Shown here piece after piece: positions 34,797 to 49,202 of a DNA stretch of 64,000 bases (the stretch's first letter is position 1; every line of letters starts with the position of its first letter). The notes below the pieces were generated by a model, which saw nothing but the letters and a program-made list of their open reading frames with translations, ran no database searches and had not been told where the DNA came from. Origin of the DNA: Diploscapter coronatus (taxonomy: Eukaryota > Nematoda > Chromadorea > Rhabditida > Rhabditidae); NCBI GenBank assembly GCA_964036155.1, contig OZ038423.1, positions 19,483,249 through 19,547,248 of the forward strand. Reading direction: 5' to 3'. A program made the position numbers and the translations under genes.

Positions 34797-37700
34797 ATGG
34801 TCAGGGACAGGCTTGCTGAATTTCAGGTTCGAATAGCACTTTTTCCAATCTCTTGGTAAATCAATTAAAAGGCTAGAGATCTAGAGATATTGTGAAATAG
34901 TTCAAATATCTTTTTTTCACACTCCACTACGCCAAACAATTGCGAAATGTGCACTCTCCCAATGTGACTCAGAAATAGTACCAGGTTGACATTTAGAACC
35001 GATCTGGGTTGATTTCGACCGGAGGAGCGCAGCATCGGACAGCGAACGAGGAGACAGAGCAGAAGCAGCAGATGGACTCGGCTGCAGCCGCACTGCTCAA
35101 CTCGTCCAACGGGGCGGAGGCCAAGAAGAAGAAAAAGCCCACCAATCTCCGCAGCAACAGTATACAAGAAGAGGCTGAGTTCGAACTCGTTAGTATTTTT
35201 CCTTCTTCAAATTTATTGGAATGAACTATTCCCAAGCCCATGTCAAAAATAGAAGAAGAATCGACGTCCAATAGCCTTGAGTGCAAATTTTCGATTTTTG
35301 TATTTGTTACATGAACCACCAGGAAAGAAAAAGCTATCTGTGAAAGAGTGAATCAGAAATGATAGTTGAAATAGAACTGACCAAAATCAAAGTTGAAACT
35401 TTCATCTAGTTTTGATGCATGAAAAACATGAACTTATTAAAAAAAAATGAAACGATGTTTGAATTTGAGAACACAATGCATTTTTCCAGGTAGCTCTACC
35501 ATTCCTCTCGAAGATCAATGAGTTGCGGCAGGAAACGGAGGAATTGGAAAGGATCACGTCCAAAGTGAAGGAGATCCACGCGATCATGCTCAGTCGACCG
35601 GATGCTGAAAACGGTAGGAATACGACTTTGTCAAGACTTGGGGATTTTTGAATTACAATCCGATTTTTCAATGTTCAAATTTCTAACATGCGCGAATTGT
35701 ACGATGCATTCATTCATAAACGTTCTATTCCAGAGCACGGCAAAGAACTTAGCGAACTCAACAGGACATTCACTGAAATTTCCATGGCCGTCAAGAAACG
35801 ACTTATCGGTGAGTTAATGTTGCTGAAGCAATTACTTTACGGAATATCGATCTCGATCAATTCGAGGTGCGGAAGAAAAGCGACTAACTATTGATAGTTT
35901 TTACTGTTATGAAAATGTTATAATTCCTAGTTATTCTGTGATTTTTGTGGTCATTTCCTAAATTGATTGATATACATTCTCTACGAAAGACATTTTAGAT
36001 ATTTTCAGAATTGGACAAAGATATTGCGCACGAAAAGGATGAGCTGAAAGCGAATGGAGGGAAAATGTCGACTACACAGAGAACCAAACATATGCAGGTG
36101 AGCGAGAAGATGAATGAGAATGATCATGTTTGGCTGTAAAAGTGCAAGATTCTCTTTGCAATTCATTAGGGGGAAAGAGGAGCAATCTGATGAGAAAGTG
36201 ATTTAAAACACCTTTATTCACCATTTTTATTCCAACCTTAACGAACTTGATAGTTTAATGAAGAGTTAAAATTCAGCTGTCATCGCTGAACAGAAAGTTC
36301 TTGAATGTGATAACTGCGTTCAACGACGGGCAGGAGCGATTCAAGGCAAAGACTGTGAAGGAAGTCGCCAAATACCTCAGACATATTCGTGAGTGAATGG
36401 AAGTGAATGAGTGGCTGATCTGGGTTGAATTGCAGATGGACTGGACGTGACAGACGATGTGATCGAGCGGGCCGTCGAGGATGGCGACACTTCCAAATTG
36501 ATGCCTGGGGTCAGTCTATTAGTCTATTTGTGAAATGCTATTTGTTTGAATAGATAACCATTTTGGAATTTTCAAATGATATTTTGGAAAATAGTCCAGG
36601 CTACAAATGCTGACGACTTTCATTTTGACCAGCAATTACCGACCAATTTATTCATTACAGGAAAGAATTAGTTTTGAGATAAAAATCTTACTTTTTTCTC
36701 TACCAATTAATGCTTATTTTTAGCACCAATCATTATGCTTTGTTTCAGTTGGTTCTGGCCACAGCAGATGCAAAGGCGTTGTTCGAGGACGTGCGGAATC
36801 GACACGACCAACTGTTGGAAATCGAGAAGAGCATTCGACTGCTCCACGAGCTCTTTTTCGACATGCACAGAATGGTCGCTGAACAGGTTAGAGAACATTC
36901 CTTTACAAATTCTAACATGCTTTTTTCAAATAATAATATTCCTCCGAAACGAAAAGTAACAAAATCATTGAACATTTTAAAAGTTTTTTTTTTTTAAATT
37001 ATCTTCTTCACTCAAAATTTATTTTACATTAGATGCTCTCGACGATTTATTTCTTTTTCATTTCATATAAAGGCTGAAACCGAGCATATGAAATTACTAA
37101 AATGCGATAGATATTGATTGCCATTGATTGAGGGCGAAATGGTGGATCGCATCGATATGAGCATCATGAATGCAATGGAGTATGCAGAACGGGGCAGAAA
37201 GAACGTCATCGAGGCAAGGAATCTGAAGAAAAAAGCTGCCAGGGTTAGTCATTCAAGCTACTTGGAAACGTTAATTCATTGCTGCAAATGATCGAGTTGG
37301 AAAATGTCATTGATAAGCAGGGAGATGAAAGTTCTGGCATTTTGAAATTCAAGCTTCGATCTGTAGTAATTTTTATTTAGACTGAAATTTAAATAATAAT
37401 ATTCGTGAAGACTCGAAGTTACAACTTTACAAGGTTTATCTTTTGTAAAAATGCAGGAACACCGAATTGTATAAAAATATGAGAAGAACAATCCAGTTTT
37501 GTTTGTGCACTGCTAAGATAAACCTAGACTGCTTTCAAAGGATAATCCTTCTAAGGCTGTGAAGCTCGATTTTCATGTCTCAAACATTATTCGAATATTT
37601 TCAGTGGCGCTGCTGTCTGATTATCCTGTGCGTGATCGTGGTGATCATTCTGCTGATCATCATCCAGGGAATGGTCTGCCACTTCACTCCCATCTGCTAG
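34797..37700 (+). CDS. Syntaxin (Qa-SNARE, syntaxin 1-4 group)
   Basis: Plasma-membrane t-SNARE for vesicle fusion. Ten exons (346 aa): 34797-34826, 34997-35188, 35490-35613, 35734-35808, 36009-36097, 36277-36388, 36436-36509, 36749-36886, 37133-37243, 37605-37700. A polar N-terminal region of about 70 residues with a Lys run (AKKKKKPTN) precedes the Habc helices (LPFLSKINELRQETEELE, then LNRKFLNVITAFNDGQERFK). The SNARE motif runs from IEKSIRLLHELFFDMHRMVAEQ into GEMVDRIDMSIMNAMEYAE. The zero-layer Gln (~278) is the last codon of exon 8 and GEMVDRI opens exon 9. A membrane anchor (LIILCVIVVIILLIIIQG) lies at the C terminus, followed by a short luminal tail with two Cys. About 55 residues longer than STX1A, all in the N-terminal part. 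Which of syntaxins 1-4 it matches is not decided. Confidence 0.93.
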
Positions 37701-38787
37701 TCGACCAGACCAACCAGCCATACCTTCTTCCTTCCTCTCCTTCCCCTCCTTCCTCTCTCCTCTCCATTCCAGTCAGCAATCAGTCATTCAGTCATTACCC
37801 AGGTTAGCTCTGTTCTTTTCACAAACTCATTATTTCGGGACAATTTGATACAATCTCTTTTATTCTGCTTTGCCATACATTAGATGCCGTTTTCCTCCTC
37901 AAATCAAAAATGATCTTTAATGCTGTATCTAAACAAAGCAAAGACATTGTTAAGAATTCATTACATTTGTCAAATAATCGTTCAATTTTGTAGTCCTTTC
38001 CAAACTGTGAAGATCTGTTTCTGAATGTGCCAGATTAGAGTCATTTTCCCAGTTACAATATCTGAACGCATATACCTATTTGTTCGGGAGTTCAGATATT
38101 TCAATTTAGTTCAACTAAAGAGAAACTATATGCGATCAGAATTATTTTAGGGAATTATTTTAGGAAATTACATTATGAAATTATATATAAAAGGTAAATG
38201 CTAATTTAATTTTTGAAAATGGAGAATTGCTGTGCCAATTTGATTCTCTCTCAGTTTTTCATTTATTCCAACAGCTTTTGCTCAATGTCGCGCACAACTT
38301 GCCTTGCAATTTGGTCTGATCTTTTCTGATTTATGTCAGCCAGATTCTCAGCTTTATTTCAATTTCTGTATTAATTATGCTCATATCGATAAGCCTTAAT
38401 AATTTAGTCCAAGGTCAAGCTTTTCATCTGCCTTCCTCGAATCATGCAATTTAATCGGCTATTTTCTGCCTCGATGATCATTTTCAGATATCTCATTTTA
38501 TCAATGGCGAAACTGGATTGCGTTTCATGAAGTTAGAAAACCAGTATCTAAAATCGAATTCAGTCTCGTCGTTACTCATTGATATTTTCTGAGGACATTT
38601 ATTCTTGCTATGATTTTTACCGGAAACATTTTCAATCTGTGTTGTTCGTTGTTTTTTTATACGATATAAAATCATCTTCAATTTTTAGAGATAATCGTGC
38701 ATATTTGGATCAAAACTGTTTGAAACAGTTGAATATTTTATGCCTTTTATTTTAAATTTATTATAAAATGAATTTGAAGAGCGAGAA
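37701..38787. other. Syntaxin 3' flank and elongin C upstream region
   Basis: A CT-rich run at about 37722-37772 (TTCCTTCCTCTCC-like) follows the syntaxin stop. The remainder is AT-rich; no gene recognised. Confidence 0.45.
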
Positions 38788-39764
38788 ATGTCTCAGGACT
38801 GCGAAATGAAAGAGGCCTCGAGCAGCGACGCACTGCACGGTCCCAACGCTGCCTACGTCAAACTCATCAGCTCAGATGGTCAGGAATTCGTCATCAAAAG
38901 GGTATCTAGTCTAATTTAAATTATTCATTTTTACTATAAATTAGGCTACTTGAATCTAAACTGAAAATAATCATGAAACTTGTAACCCTGGACTTCGAAT
39001 TAATATGAACCTGCTAAAAATATTCTTCTTTGTACTAAGTTGTGAATTCAACTTGGTCACCGGCAATTTAGTCTACAAATTGCATTCATAGTCATAGCTG
39101 TTCCAAGCTTTTGACCGTCACTGTATGGTCAATTTATACCTGCTGTTATTTACCTACAGCTCGAATTAACATCAAAAATGAGCTATTTTCAGGAATTGGC
39201 TCTGATTTCCGGCACGATCAAAGCGATGCTGAGCGGCCCTGGAATGTACACAGAAAACGAGACGAACGAGGTCCATTTCCGAGAAATTCCGTAAGAACCC
39301 AATTCAAGTTTTTAATGTCCCAACGAAATGTGTCCTTTGCAGCTCGTATATTCTGCAGAAGGTGTGCCACTACTTCGCGTACAAAGCCAAATACTCCAAT
39401 TCGCCTTCAGAAATCCCTGAATTCGTCATCGAACCTGAGGTTGATTTTTTAATCTATTGAAAATATCCTAGCTTTTATATTATCTTTTTACGAAGCTAAA
39501 GTGTTAGTGAAAGTTCATGCACTTCTCTTTGTGCAATAGTTGACTGCGATAGTGATAAAGACAAAGATCCTGTTGTTAAAATTAGTTAAATTTAGCTAAG
39601 CATTGATTTAAATATTTTTTAAAATAAAAAATAGAATATTTCTTCAGAATATTCATCTTTTCTAATGTTTAAGAAGAATCAGGGTTTTCTTAATTTGAAA
39701 TTCCAATTTTTGAATTCAGATTGCTTTGGAACTTCTGATGGCAGCCAACTTTCTCGACTGCTGA
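38788..39764 (+). CDS. ELOC: Elongin C
   Basis: Small adaptor with a SKP1/POZ fold; with elongin B it links BC-box proteins to CUL2/CUL5 ubiquitin ligases and stimulates RNA polymerase II elongation with elongin A. Four exons (117 aa, human 112): 38788-38901, 39193-39290, 39343-39439, 39720-39764. Signature blocks: [34 protein letters not shown], then [30 protein letters not shown] and the strongly conserved end [13 protein letters not shown]. The start gives the usual short acidic N-terminal extension. Nothing is missing. The gene lies tail-to-tail with the adenylate kinase. Confidence 0.96.
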
Positions 39765-40223
39765 GCCGAGCCTTCGTCTTTGCAATGCTCACCGCTCTTT
39801 CAAACAAATCGTTTCTCTTTTTTATTCATCATTTTATTACTCTAATTACATTTTCATTTACAACAATCGATTTTCATAATCAACTGGTTTTTGTAAAAAC
39901 GATATACTCTTCGCTTCATTCATTCTTTACTCTTACAGATATTCATATTCTGATCACAAGCATTAATCCGTCGAACTTCATTTTAACTTCATTTCATCGT
40001 TTCAATTTAGTCACTTCATGTATGAAATTGATATTTATGTTTTATCACATTTTATAAATAAAATTCTGCACAGATCAAATCAATCCGAGTCTAGAAATCT
40101 TTTATTGTGTCGTCTAGAAGCGAATCTGTGACAGTGCGATAGCGTATCCTAATCGATCAAATTACAAGCAAATTGGATAACTTTGAACTGAAGACAGGCA
40201 AAAGGCAGTGACTAGATGATGGT
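39765..40223. terminator. Convergent 3' ends: two polyadenylation signals
   Basis: AATAAA on the plus strand at 40057-40062 (elongin C) and its reverse, TTTATT, at 40101-40106 (adenylate kinase, minus). The two signals are under 40 bp apart, so the transcripts' 3' UTRs probably meet or overlap. Cleavage sites are not visible from sequence alone. Confidence 0.5.
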
Positions 40224-42823
<2,600 letters not shown>

Positions 42824-44658
42824 TTCTGACGGCTAACTGGCCGATTCCAAGTCTGCTCTGGAAATGAGACAAATCAAGAGAAAAACCAATTGATAATGTA
42901 ACTTTGTCGAGGAATTCAAATTTCCAAACGAAATAAATAATACGGAGAAACACATCAAACTAGAATTGAAAAATAGGCGACCTGACTGGCCTCGGCATGC
43001 TGTGCAGCAACCAAGTCAATATCTCCAAAGAGTTGGATGAGAGAGGCAGGACGATGGAAAAAAGAGAAAGAATTGAGAGTTAGAAAGTGAAAGAGAGAAG
43101 AGAGAAATGGATAGAGGGAAGATTGAGCCGTGCTTTGGCAACCCAAAATATGTTCCACTTCTCTTTGATTTTGAACAACTGCACAGCTGCCTCTCTTTCA
43201 CACATATTCTTTTACTCTCTCCTTCCCTTCAACTCTCCAGAAATTTTCGGTTTCAATAGATACCAACTCTCAACTTTCAAAAGTCGGTCCAACCATCTTT
43301 CAGTCAATTTCAACTATCCGGTTTATTTGTATCTCTTACAGAGAAGTGGCTACCAACTACATACAAATCTATAATTGCATCATGATGCAATTCCCTCTCG
43401 AATGATGAAATTCTGGAAGGGGTGGAAATTGAAATGTTAATGTTCTTTCGAGTTTGCAGCGGACTGGCGGATGAAATACGTGATCTTCAAAAATAGATTT
43501 AATCGCATTATGCAGATCAGGAGTCGAATACTTGCAAATTTAGTCTAAAACGGAATTATTTATTAAAACTAAAATCGCTTTCAAAATGTTCAAACATGGA
43601 ATTTTACACGAAAAATACTCGTTGATTTGAAACACATCGAAGAATCTGAGGCCAGATGGAACATGAAGTGTCATGAATTAATACAAAGTAAAGATTGAGA
43701 ATTTGCCAAGGTTCGTTGAAGGTGTTGAAATATTCAGAAGTGAAAGATAAATGAATAGTTACAATGTGAAAAGTGAAATGCAATGGAGACGAAAGAATAA
43801 TTGAAGAATCGATGTCGAGACAAATGAAAGTAGACTAATAACCAGCGAAGTGAGTAATGTGAATTGAGATGATTATAAGAATAAGCACTACTCGCGAAAG
43901 GATCACTCAAAATGAATGAGAATCGATGAGCATCAAGTGAATGATCATAAAGGCATAAAAGTGATATTTAAAAATTACACATATCAAGTGTCAGAATAAT
44001 GATTGAAATTAAATTGCAAAAAAATACTTATCGTTAATCTGCTTTCCTGAGAGGAGACATGTAACGTCATGGCTTATACAATTGGTTTCTCGAAAGAAAC
44101 AAGTGAATGCCTGTGAAAACTCAGGGTTTTCGCATTATATTGGATGATAGCAAAAATAAGCAGGATAGGATATCAATTAACAAAAGATGTGCATTCCTGT
44201 TCAAACATATCTAATATAAAACAAAATGTTCTATCCTGTTTAACTCACATGCACATCATGTTTTAATTGCTTCAACATGTCAAACTAATTATCAGGAAAG
44301 ATGATTATTTAATTTTGATTTAGTATAGTCGAATTACGAGAAATTAAAATTCCTACTAAGATAAAGATAAAAAGTGGCCTAAAATATCATTTGATATATA
44401 AAAGCATTTTATAATTTGCTTCGCAACTCGGCCATATCGAGCAAAGTCATAAGAAAATCAATTTTGATAGCGTCATAAACAAAGAAAATGACATAAAATT
44501 TTTAAAAAATTAAAAATTTCAGATAGGAATAGAATTTTAACTATTACCTGATATGGAATTGTGTCGATGAAGATCATGATGGGGAAATACTGTAGCGAAT
44601 TGATTGGCGTCGTGCCGAATCATGGAATCATCGACACTACTCGATGATGCTTAGACTC
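42824..44658. other. Adenylate kinase upstream region and innexin 3' flank
   Basis: A purine-rich stretch at 43030-43135 (CT-rich on the kinase strand) lies 200-300 bp upstream of its start. The region at 43.4-44.5 kb is AT-rich with no supported exon. TTTATT at about 43558-43563 is a distant possible polyadenylation signal for the innexin. Confidence 0.4.
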
Positions 44659-47600
44659 TCAGACATCAATGGGTGTGTTTCTGCTCTGATCTTGTCTGGG
44701 TGACTGACTCGACTCCGAGGAAGCTCGGTCGCCATTTCGAGGAGTCTGAAATAGCAATCACTATTTTCTGAGTTTGTGGGAAAATCAGTCAGTGAAATCA
44801 ATTTTGAAAATATGACGTTTAGAAAATATATTTTCAGACCTGATGATGCTTGTCGCGGATTCTCATGGTGCCCTCATCTATGAAATCCTCTAGTGCTGGG
44901 GCCGCTTCGTAGGCCTTGTTGTGTCCATCCAACATGGAATCGAAGTCCTGAAATCAATAACCTTGTCGAATGGATGAGAGGAAGTAAATCTTTTAGAAAC
45001 TCATGACATTCAAATCGTCATAGCATGAAGAAAATGGTTGAAGCTATGATTGTGAACGATTTCGAGCAGAACTCTTTTTACTGAATTCAGGAAGACAAAC
45101 GGAAAAGATTTGAAGACGTTAGAAGATTGATTTTTAGAGTCTAAATTTACAGAACAATTTTCTTCCAAGGCTAATGATGACATAGTTTGAATTTTAAACG
45201 CCAATATGTCTTCGTCCAAATATTTTAGCAAACGAGTCAAGCATGTAACCTTGCTTGTGGGAGGCGGTCCGTAGCTCTGATAAGTGAGAGGTCGATATCT
45301 CTTGCCATTTGGGGGAGTGTAGCTCAGTTTCCTGGGAGTCGAGTCCGAGTCATTGTCAGAGTTGGTTCCGTTGTTGACGTACATCCCCACGATCTTGTTC
45401 GTCAATTCGAATGTCAGTCTGCCTGCAAAATAATCACGAATCAGCTAGTGTGGTGGAGGAAAGAGAATTTGGAATTTGAAAAGTGGAGGAAGTTCAATTT
45501 TTAAAGAGAAATTTGGCACTGATAACAATGCCTAGATCGACTTTTGAGGTATGGGATTATTCGAATGTACCTCCAACATGCTCGCGAAGGAACTGCAGCA
45601 GGAGGACTCCATCCGGGTGCAGACATTCGCGCACACAGCGATTCAGTCCGTCCTTTTGCTGCCGTTTTCGACTCTGAAAACAACAGTCAAAACCAAATTT
45701 CGTAAATAATTCCTGCTCTTATTCTAAATCTTTTGGCATATATAGTCCAATCAAGCTTCCTCAAAATTCTATTTCTAGGGGATGGGGACGGGAAAGTCCG
45801 TCAGAAATCTTGGGTCCAATGATGAACGGTGATGAAACAGAAAACTATCCTATCATATATATCGCTCTTCGATATTCATAATCTATCATAGCTAAACAGT
45901 GGTTTTAAATAAATTTACCTCTCCAGCTTCAGTGATATTGAAGAGGACAAGACTAGCTCGAAGTTGCGGAATGGTGAACATCACGATGTAATACATGAAG
46001 TTGGCCAGCGTGACGGTCATCAGAATTAGCAGCCTGCGAATATTCATATTTACAACTGGAGGTATTTACTCCGTGTTCTTTTCGCTGAAGTCTTTTAAAT
46101 ATCTGGCTCTAATTTGAAATGTATGAAGAAGATCAACTTTCATAAAGGGTAATGAAATTAGGAGATAATTTTCCTACTAATTTGTGTATATTTTAACAAG
46201 TAAAAGAATTGAGCTAAAATTGTCACCTAATTAATGAAGATAAAAAACCAACCAGTAGTAGAGGAAGAGATAGAGCTTCTCATTTATTAGATTGAGCATG
46301 ATGACGCACTGCACAGACCAATTCTGCACGCTGCCGATCACTCGAACCTGAATAACTCACATGAAGGTTGACTCGTTATGAAAGAATAGAATTATTGTTG
46401 ATAAATTTAAAACAAATTCTCCTAAATCAAGTGATTTATTTACAAAATGTGTTATGAAGAGGTTACCTTGAAATCGCACATGATGACTCGAGGGAAAACG
46501 GGAGTCTCTTGCCATTCGTTTCCATGGATGATGTCCAGAGAAGTCTGAAGAAGTATGATTACAAAGGGAAACGATTAGTGTGCACCAAAGAATAACTACA
46601 TAGAAGAAACCATGTATCGAGTAATACGCTTCATTCTGTCACAAGTTTTAGGCATTTCAAGCATAATGTAATTGTATCGAACCACCTCTAATGTAGGGCG
46701 ACTATGCAAATCACAACGGAACTTTTCAGGATATGATAGAGAAGAGGAATAGGATAGGGATGGGTAGATAAGGGTAGGGTATGGGCAAGTTCAGGTTAAA
46801 TGAATGTATGGACTTTGGCTATTGATATTTCTTAAATTAGTTGATGAACACTCTTCTGAATCTCTATTGGCATACTGAATAAGTTTGCTGTCTCTAAATT
46901 AGCGATGAAAATTTTCCCAGTTACTTGTCATAATTTTTCTCACTGTAATATGAATTTTTAGAGTTAGATTTTAAAGTATTTATATCTAAAAATACTTTAG
47001 TTCAACTTTTGGTGCGCGGTGGCATACATCTATTACAAAAGAGATGATGTAATAACTAACTCTGTAGCCCCATTGCAGGAAGTCCTCTCCCAGGAAGTGA
47101 TTGAGCAAAATGATCTGACCGACCAGATTGGCTACGTAGAGGGTTTTAGTGAAGAGGTAGAGAAACATGGCATTGTAACCAGAGCGAAGTCGGATTCCAA
47201 CCTGAAAGACGCATTTTAGGATCGTAAATTAGTTTTGTCGAAAATCCGATAGTTCCAGAACAAACTAATGAGTTCAACATGAAAAATTCTCAGATTTCCG
47301 AATGAGAAAAAGTGTTATTCACCATTTTAATATAGTCTATTGAAAAAGAATTCATGCCAAACTATCCAAACTTTCGAAACAGCCAAATTATAAGAAATAA
47401 CGAATGTCAGAGTTGCATACCCTGTTTTTGGTTCCAGCTCTGCCGAAGGTGGAGACGGTGTCCATGAAGAACTCGGCCAAGGACTGCAGCTCCTTGTCTC
47501 TTGTATCGCCACTCAACGCATTCACCTTCTCTCCTTCCCTCAGAAATGCGTCAGGATTGATGGCTGAAATGAATTGGCTGATGTGATGTTTTAACATGAA

Positions 47601-49202
47601 ATCACTGACCGCATTGCTTGTGGAATTTGTTCCAGAAGAAGTTGGGCAGAAAGAACATTGCAGACTGAAGGGCTAGGACTATGGGCACCCATCTGAAAAG
47701 ATCATTATTTGTCTACAAATCATGATATTGCTCCGAATGAATTCAATCTCTGAATATGATAAAATTTTCCGTTCTGTATTTCGGACTCTTAAAAAGTCTT
47801 TTAGTTTTATTGTTAGAAATTGGTGAAAAATGTACGCTCGGGACTTTACATAGTCATCGGTCAATAAGTTTTAAGAATTCAGATATAAAAATTCTCCAGC
47901 TCTTGTGATATTCTCACCATCATTAATTAGAAGGAACATGCCATTTTTGATCCCAAGAACTAATCAATAAATAATCTTTTCAAATATGAAAAATGGAAAG
48001 AAATCAAATATTCGCTGTCCTAAAATCAGGACGTATGAAACGGGGAGAAAGGGGGAAAATCGATAACCGTAATCCTGAGCAGAGATTTATTTGTTTTAAG
48101 TTTTTTTAAATTTAACTTTCATTTTTATAAGCATCAAATTACAGTATATTGGTTTCATTTTAATTTCATGCAAATAGATTGCACAGGTTAATGACGTGTT
48201 TCCAATTGTTAACTAGCATGATATTATGAATATTGTCAGACTAGGTCTCCTGTATATGTCGACTATTTTGGTGAAGGGACAGGGGAGAAATAAGAAAACA
48301 AGTCGACGACAGTGGACAACCGACGACCAATACAGGAGGCCGTCCGATTACTGTAAAATCATACGCACCTGTAGTAGCTTATTTGATCTTGTCTCAGCTT
48401 ATGATCCTTCGGAATGTCGCTGTCGAAGGGAATGTAGTAGCTGTTCGCAATGAAGCAATAGTCTTCAGCGTACTTCTCCCAGCCACCTAAAATCAACATT
48501 TTATTGGAGATTATTCAGCTATTTTTCAGGAAATTTCGAGAAGCTGTGTCGAGTAAAAAGTAGATTTCTCCAAATTCAACATTTTTCGACCCGCAAAAAT
48601 AGAGACCGACCCCACCCCGTTCTGTGGGTTCGAATTTTTTTGGAGAAATCTGGTAGAAAGTGTTAATGGTTCACTGTAGTTACCATCCTCTTTTAAGAAA
48701 TAGTATGGAGAAAAACGAGGGTGGCAACTACAAGAAGCCAGTGTTAGTAAAGGAGGAAAATAATTTTCTGAAGTTTCCGGAAAAAAAGCGTAATAGAAAA
48801 CCCCTTGTAGTTCCCATTCTTTTTTCCTTTATCTGCAGTTTTTTTTCAGAAAAAGGGCGGGGGAACTACAGTGAGCCTAATAGAACTGACCTTTGAATTC
48901 GCTAGGAACCCAGCATTGAATGGGAGAGCCAAAGTACTGTTTGGCTGAGGTGGCAAAGGCGAAGAAGGCCAGGAGGAGCGCCGTCACATAGTAATTCAGG
49001 TAGTCCACCGAGTCGGCCACCTCAAAAACATAGAATTAGACATATTTCTTCATTTCGCTAGTTACGACATTTTATAACAGGTTTTGTGTGTAATTGTCAG
49101 GAATGACCCAATCCATGATGCAATCCATATTGTGAAAGAACGTACCGCCTGCTTTGTGATGTGCTTCTGTATGAAGTCGGAGAGAAAGGGCACATTTAAC
49201 AT
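44659..49202 (-). CDS. Innexin gap-junction protein
   Basis: Four-pass channel protein that forms invertebrate gap junctions or hemichannels. Thirteen exons (476 aa): 49146-49202, 48891-49020, 48369-48486, 47610-47692, 47421-47563, 47061-47201, 46467-46544, 46253-46347, 45919-46033, 45571-45673, 45250-45422, 44840-44947, 44659-44745. TM1 is in [19 protein letters not shown] (~27-45). Extracellular loop 1 has Cys ~55 and ~73. The family signature [17 protein letters not shown] (~101-117) starts TM2. TM3 includes [18 protein letters not shown]. Loop 2 contains [16 protein letters not shown] and [21 protein letters not shown] with its two Cys. TM4 follows ([17 protein letters not shown]). The cytoplasmic tail of roughly 100 residues is Ser/Asp/Pro-rich. 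The start exon was found by frame ([14 protein letters not shown]), matching the usual short N-terminal helix. An intron at 48487-48890 holds two hairpin elements. Confidence 0.95.
48561..48655. repeat. Inverted repeat in innexin intron 2
   Basis: Arms of about 30 bp: TAGATTTCTCCAAATTC...TTCGACCC on the left and GGGTTCGAATTTTTTTGGAG...AATCT on the right, which is its inverse with a few differences. The loop is C-rich (CCGACCCCACCCC). Confidence 0.6.
48672..48873. mobile_element. CACTGTAGTT-ended foldback element
   Basis: A 202 bp element. The outer ends are CACTGTAGTT and AACTACAGTG, exact inverses. Inside, a second inverted pair (CAACTACAAG at about 48727 and CTTGTAGTTC at about 48806) makes two hairpins in tandem. 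The CA.TG ends recall hAT-like MITEs, but I see no clean target-site duplication. It lies in an innexin intron, 17 bp after the preceding inverted repeat. Confidence 0.55.
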
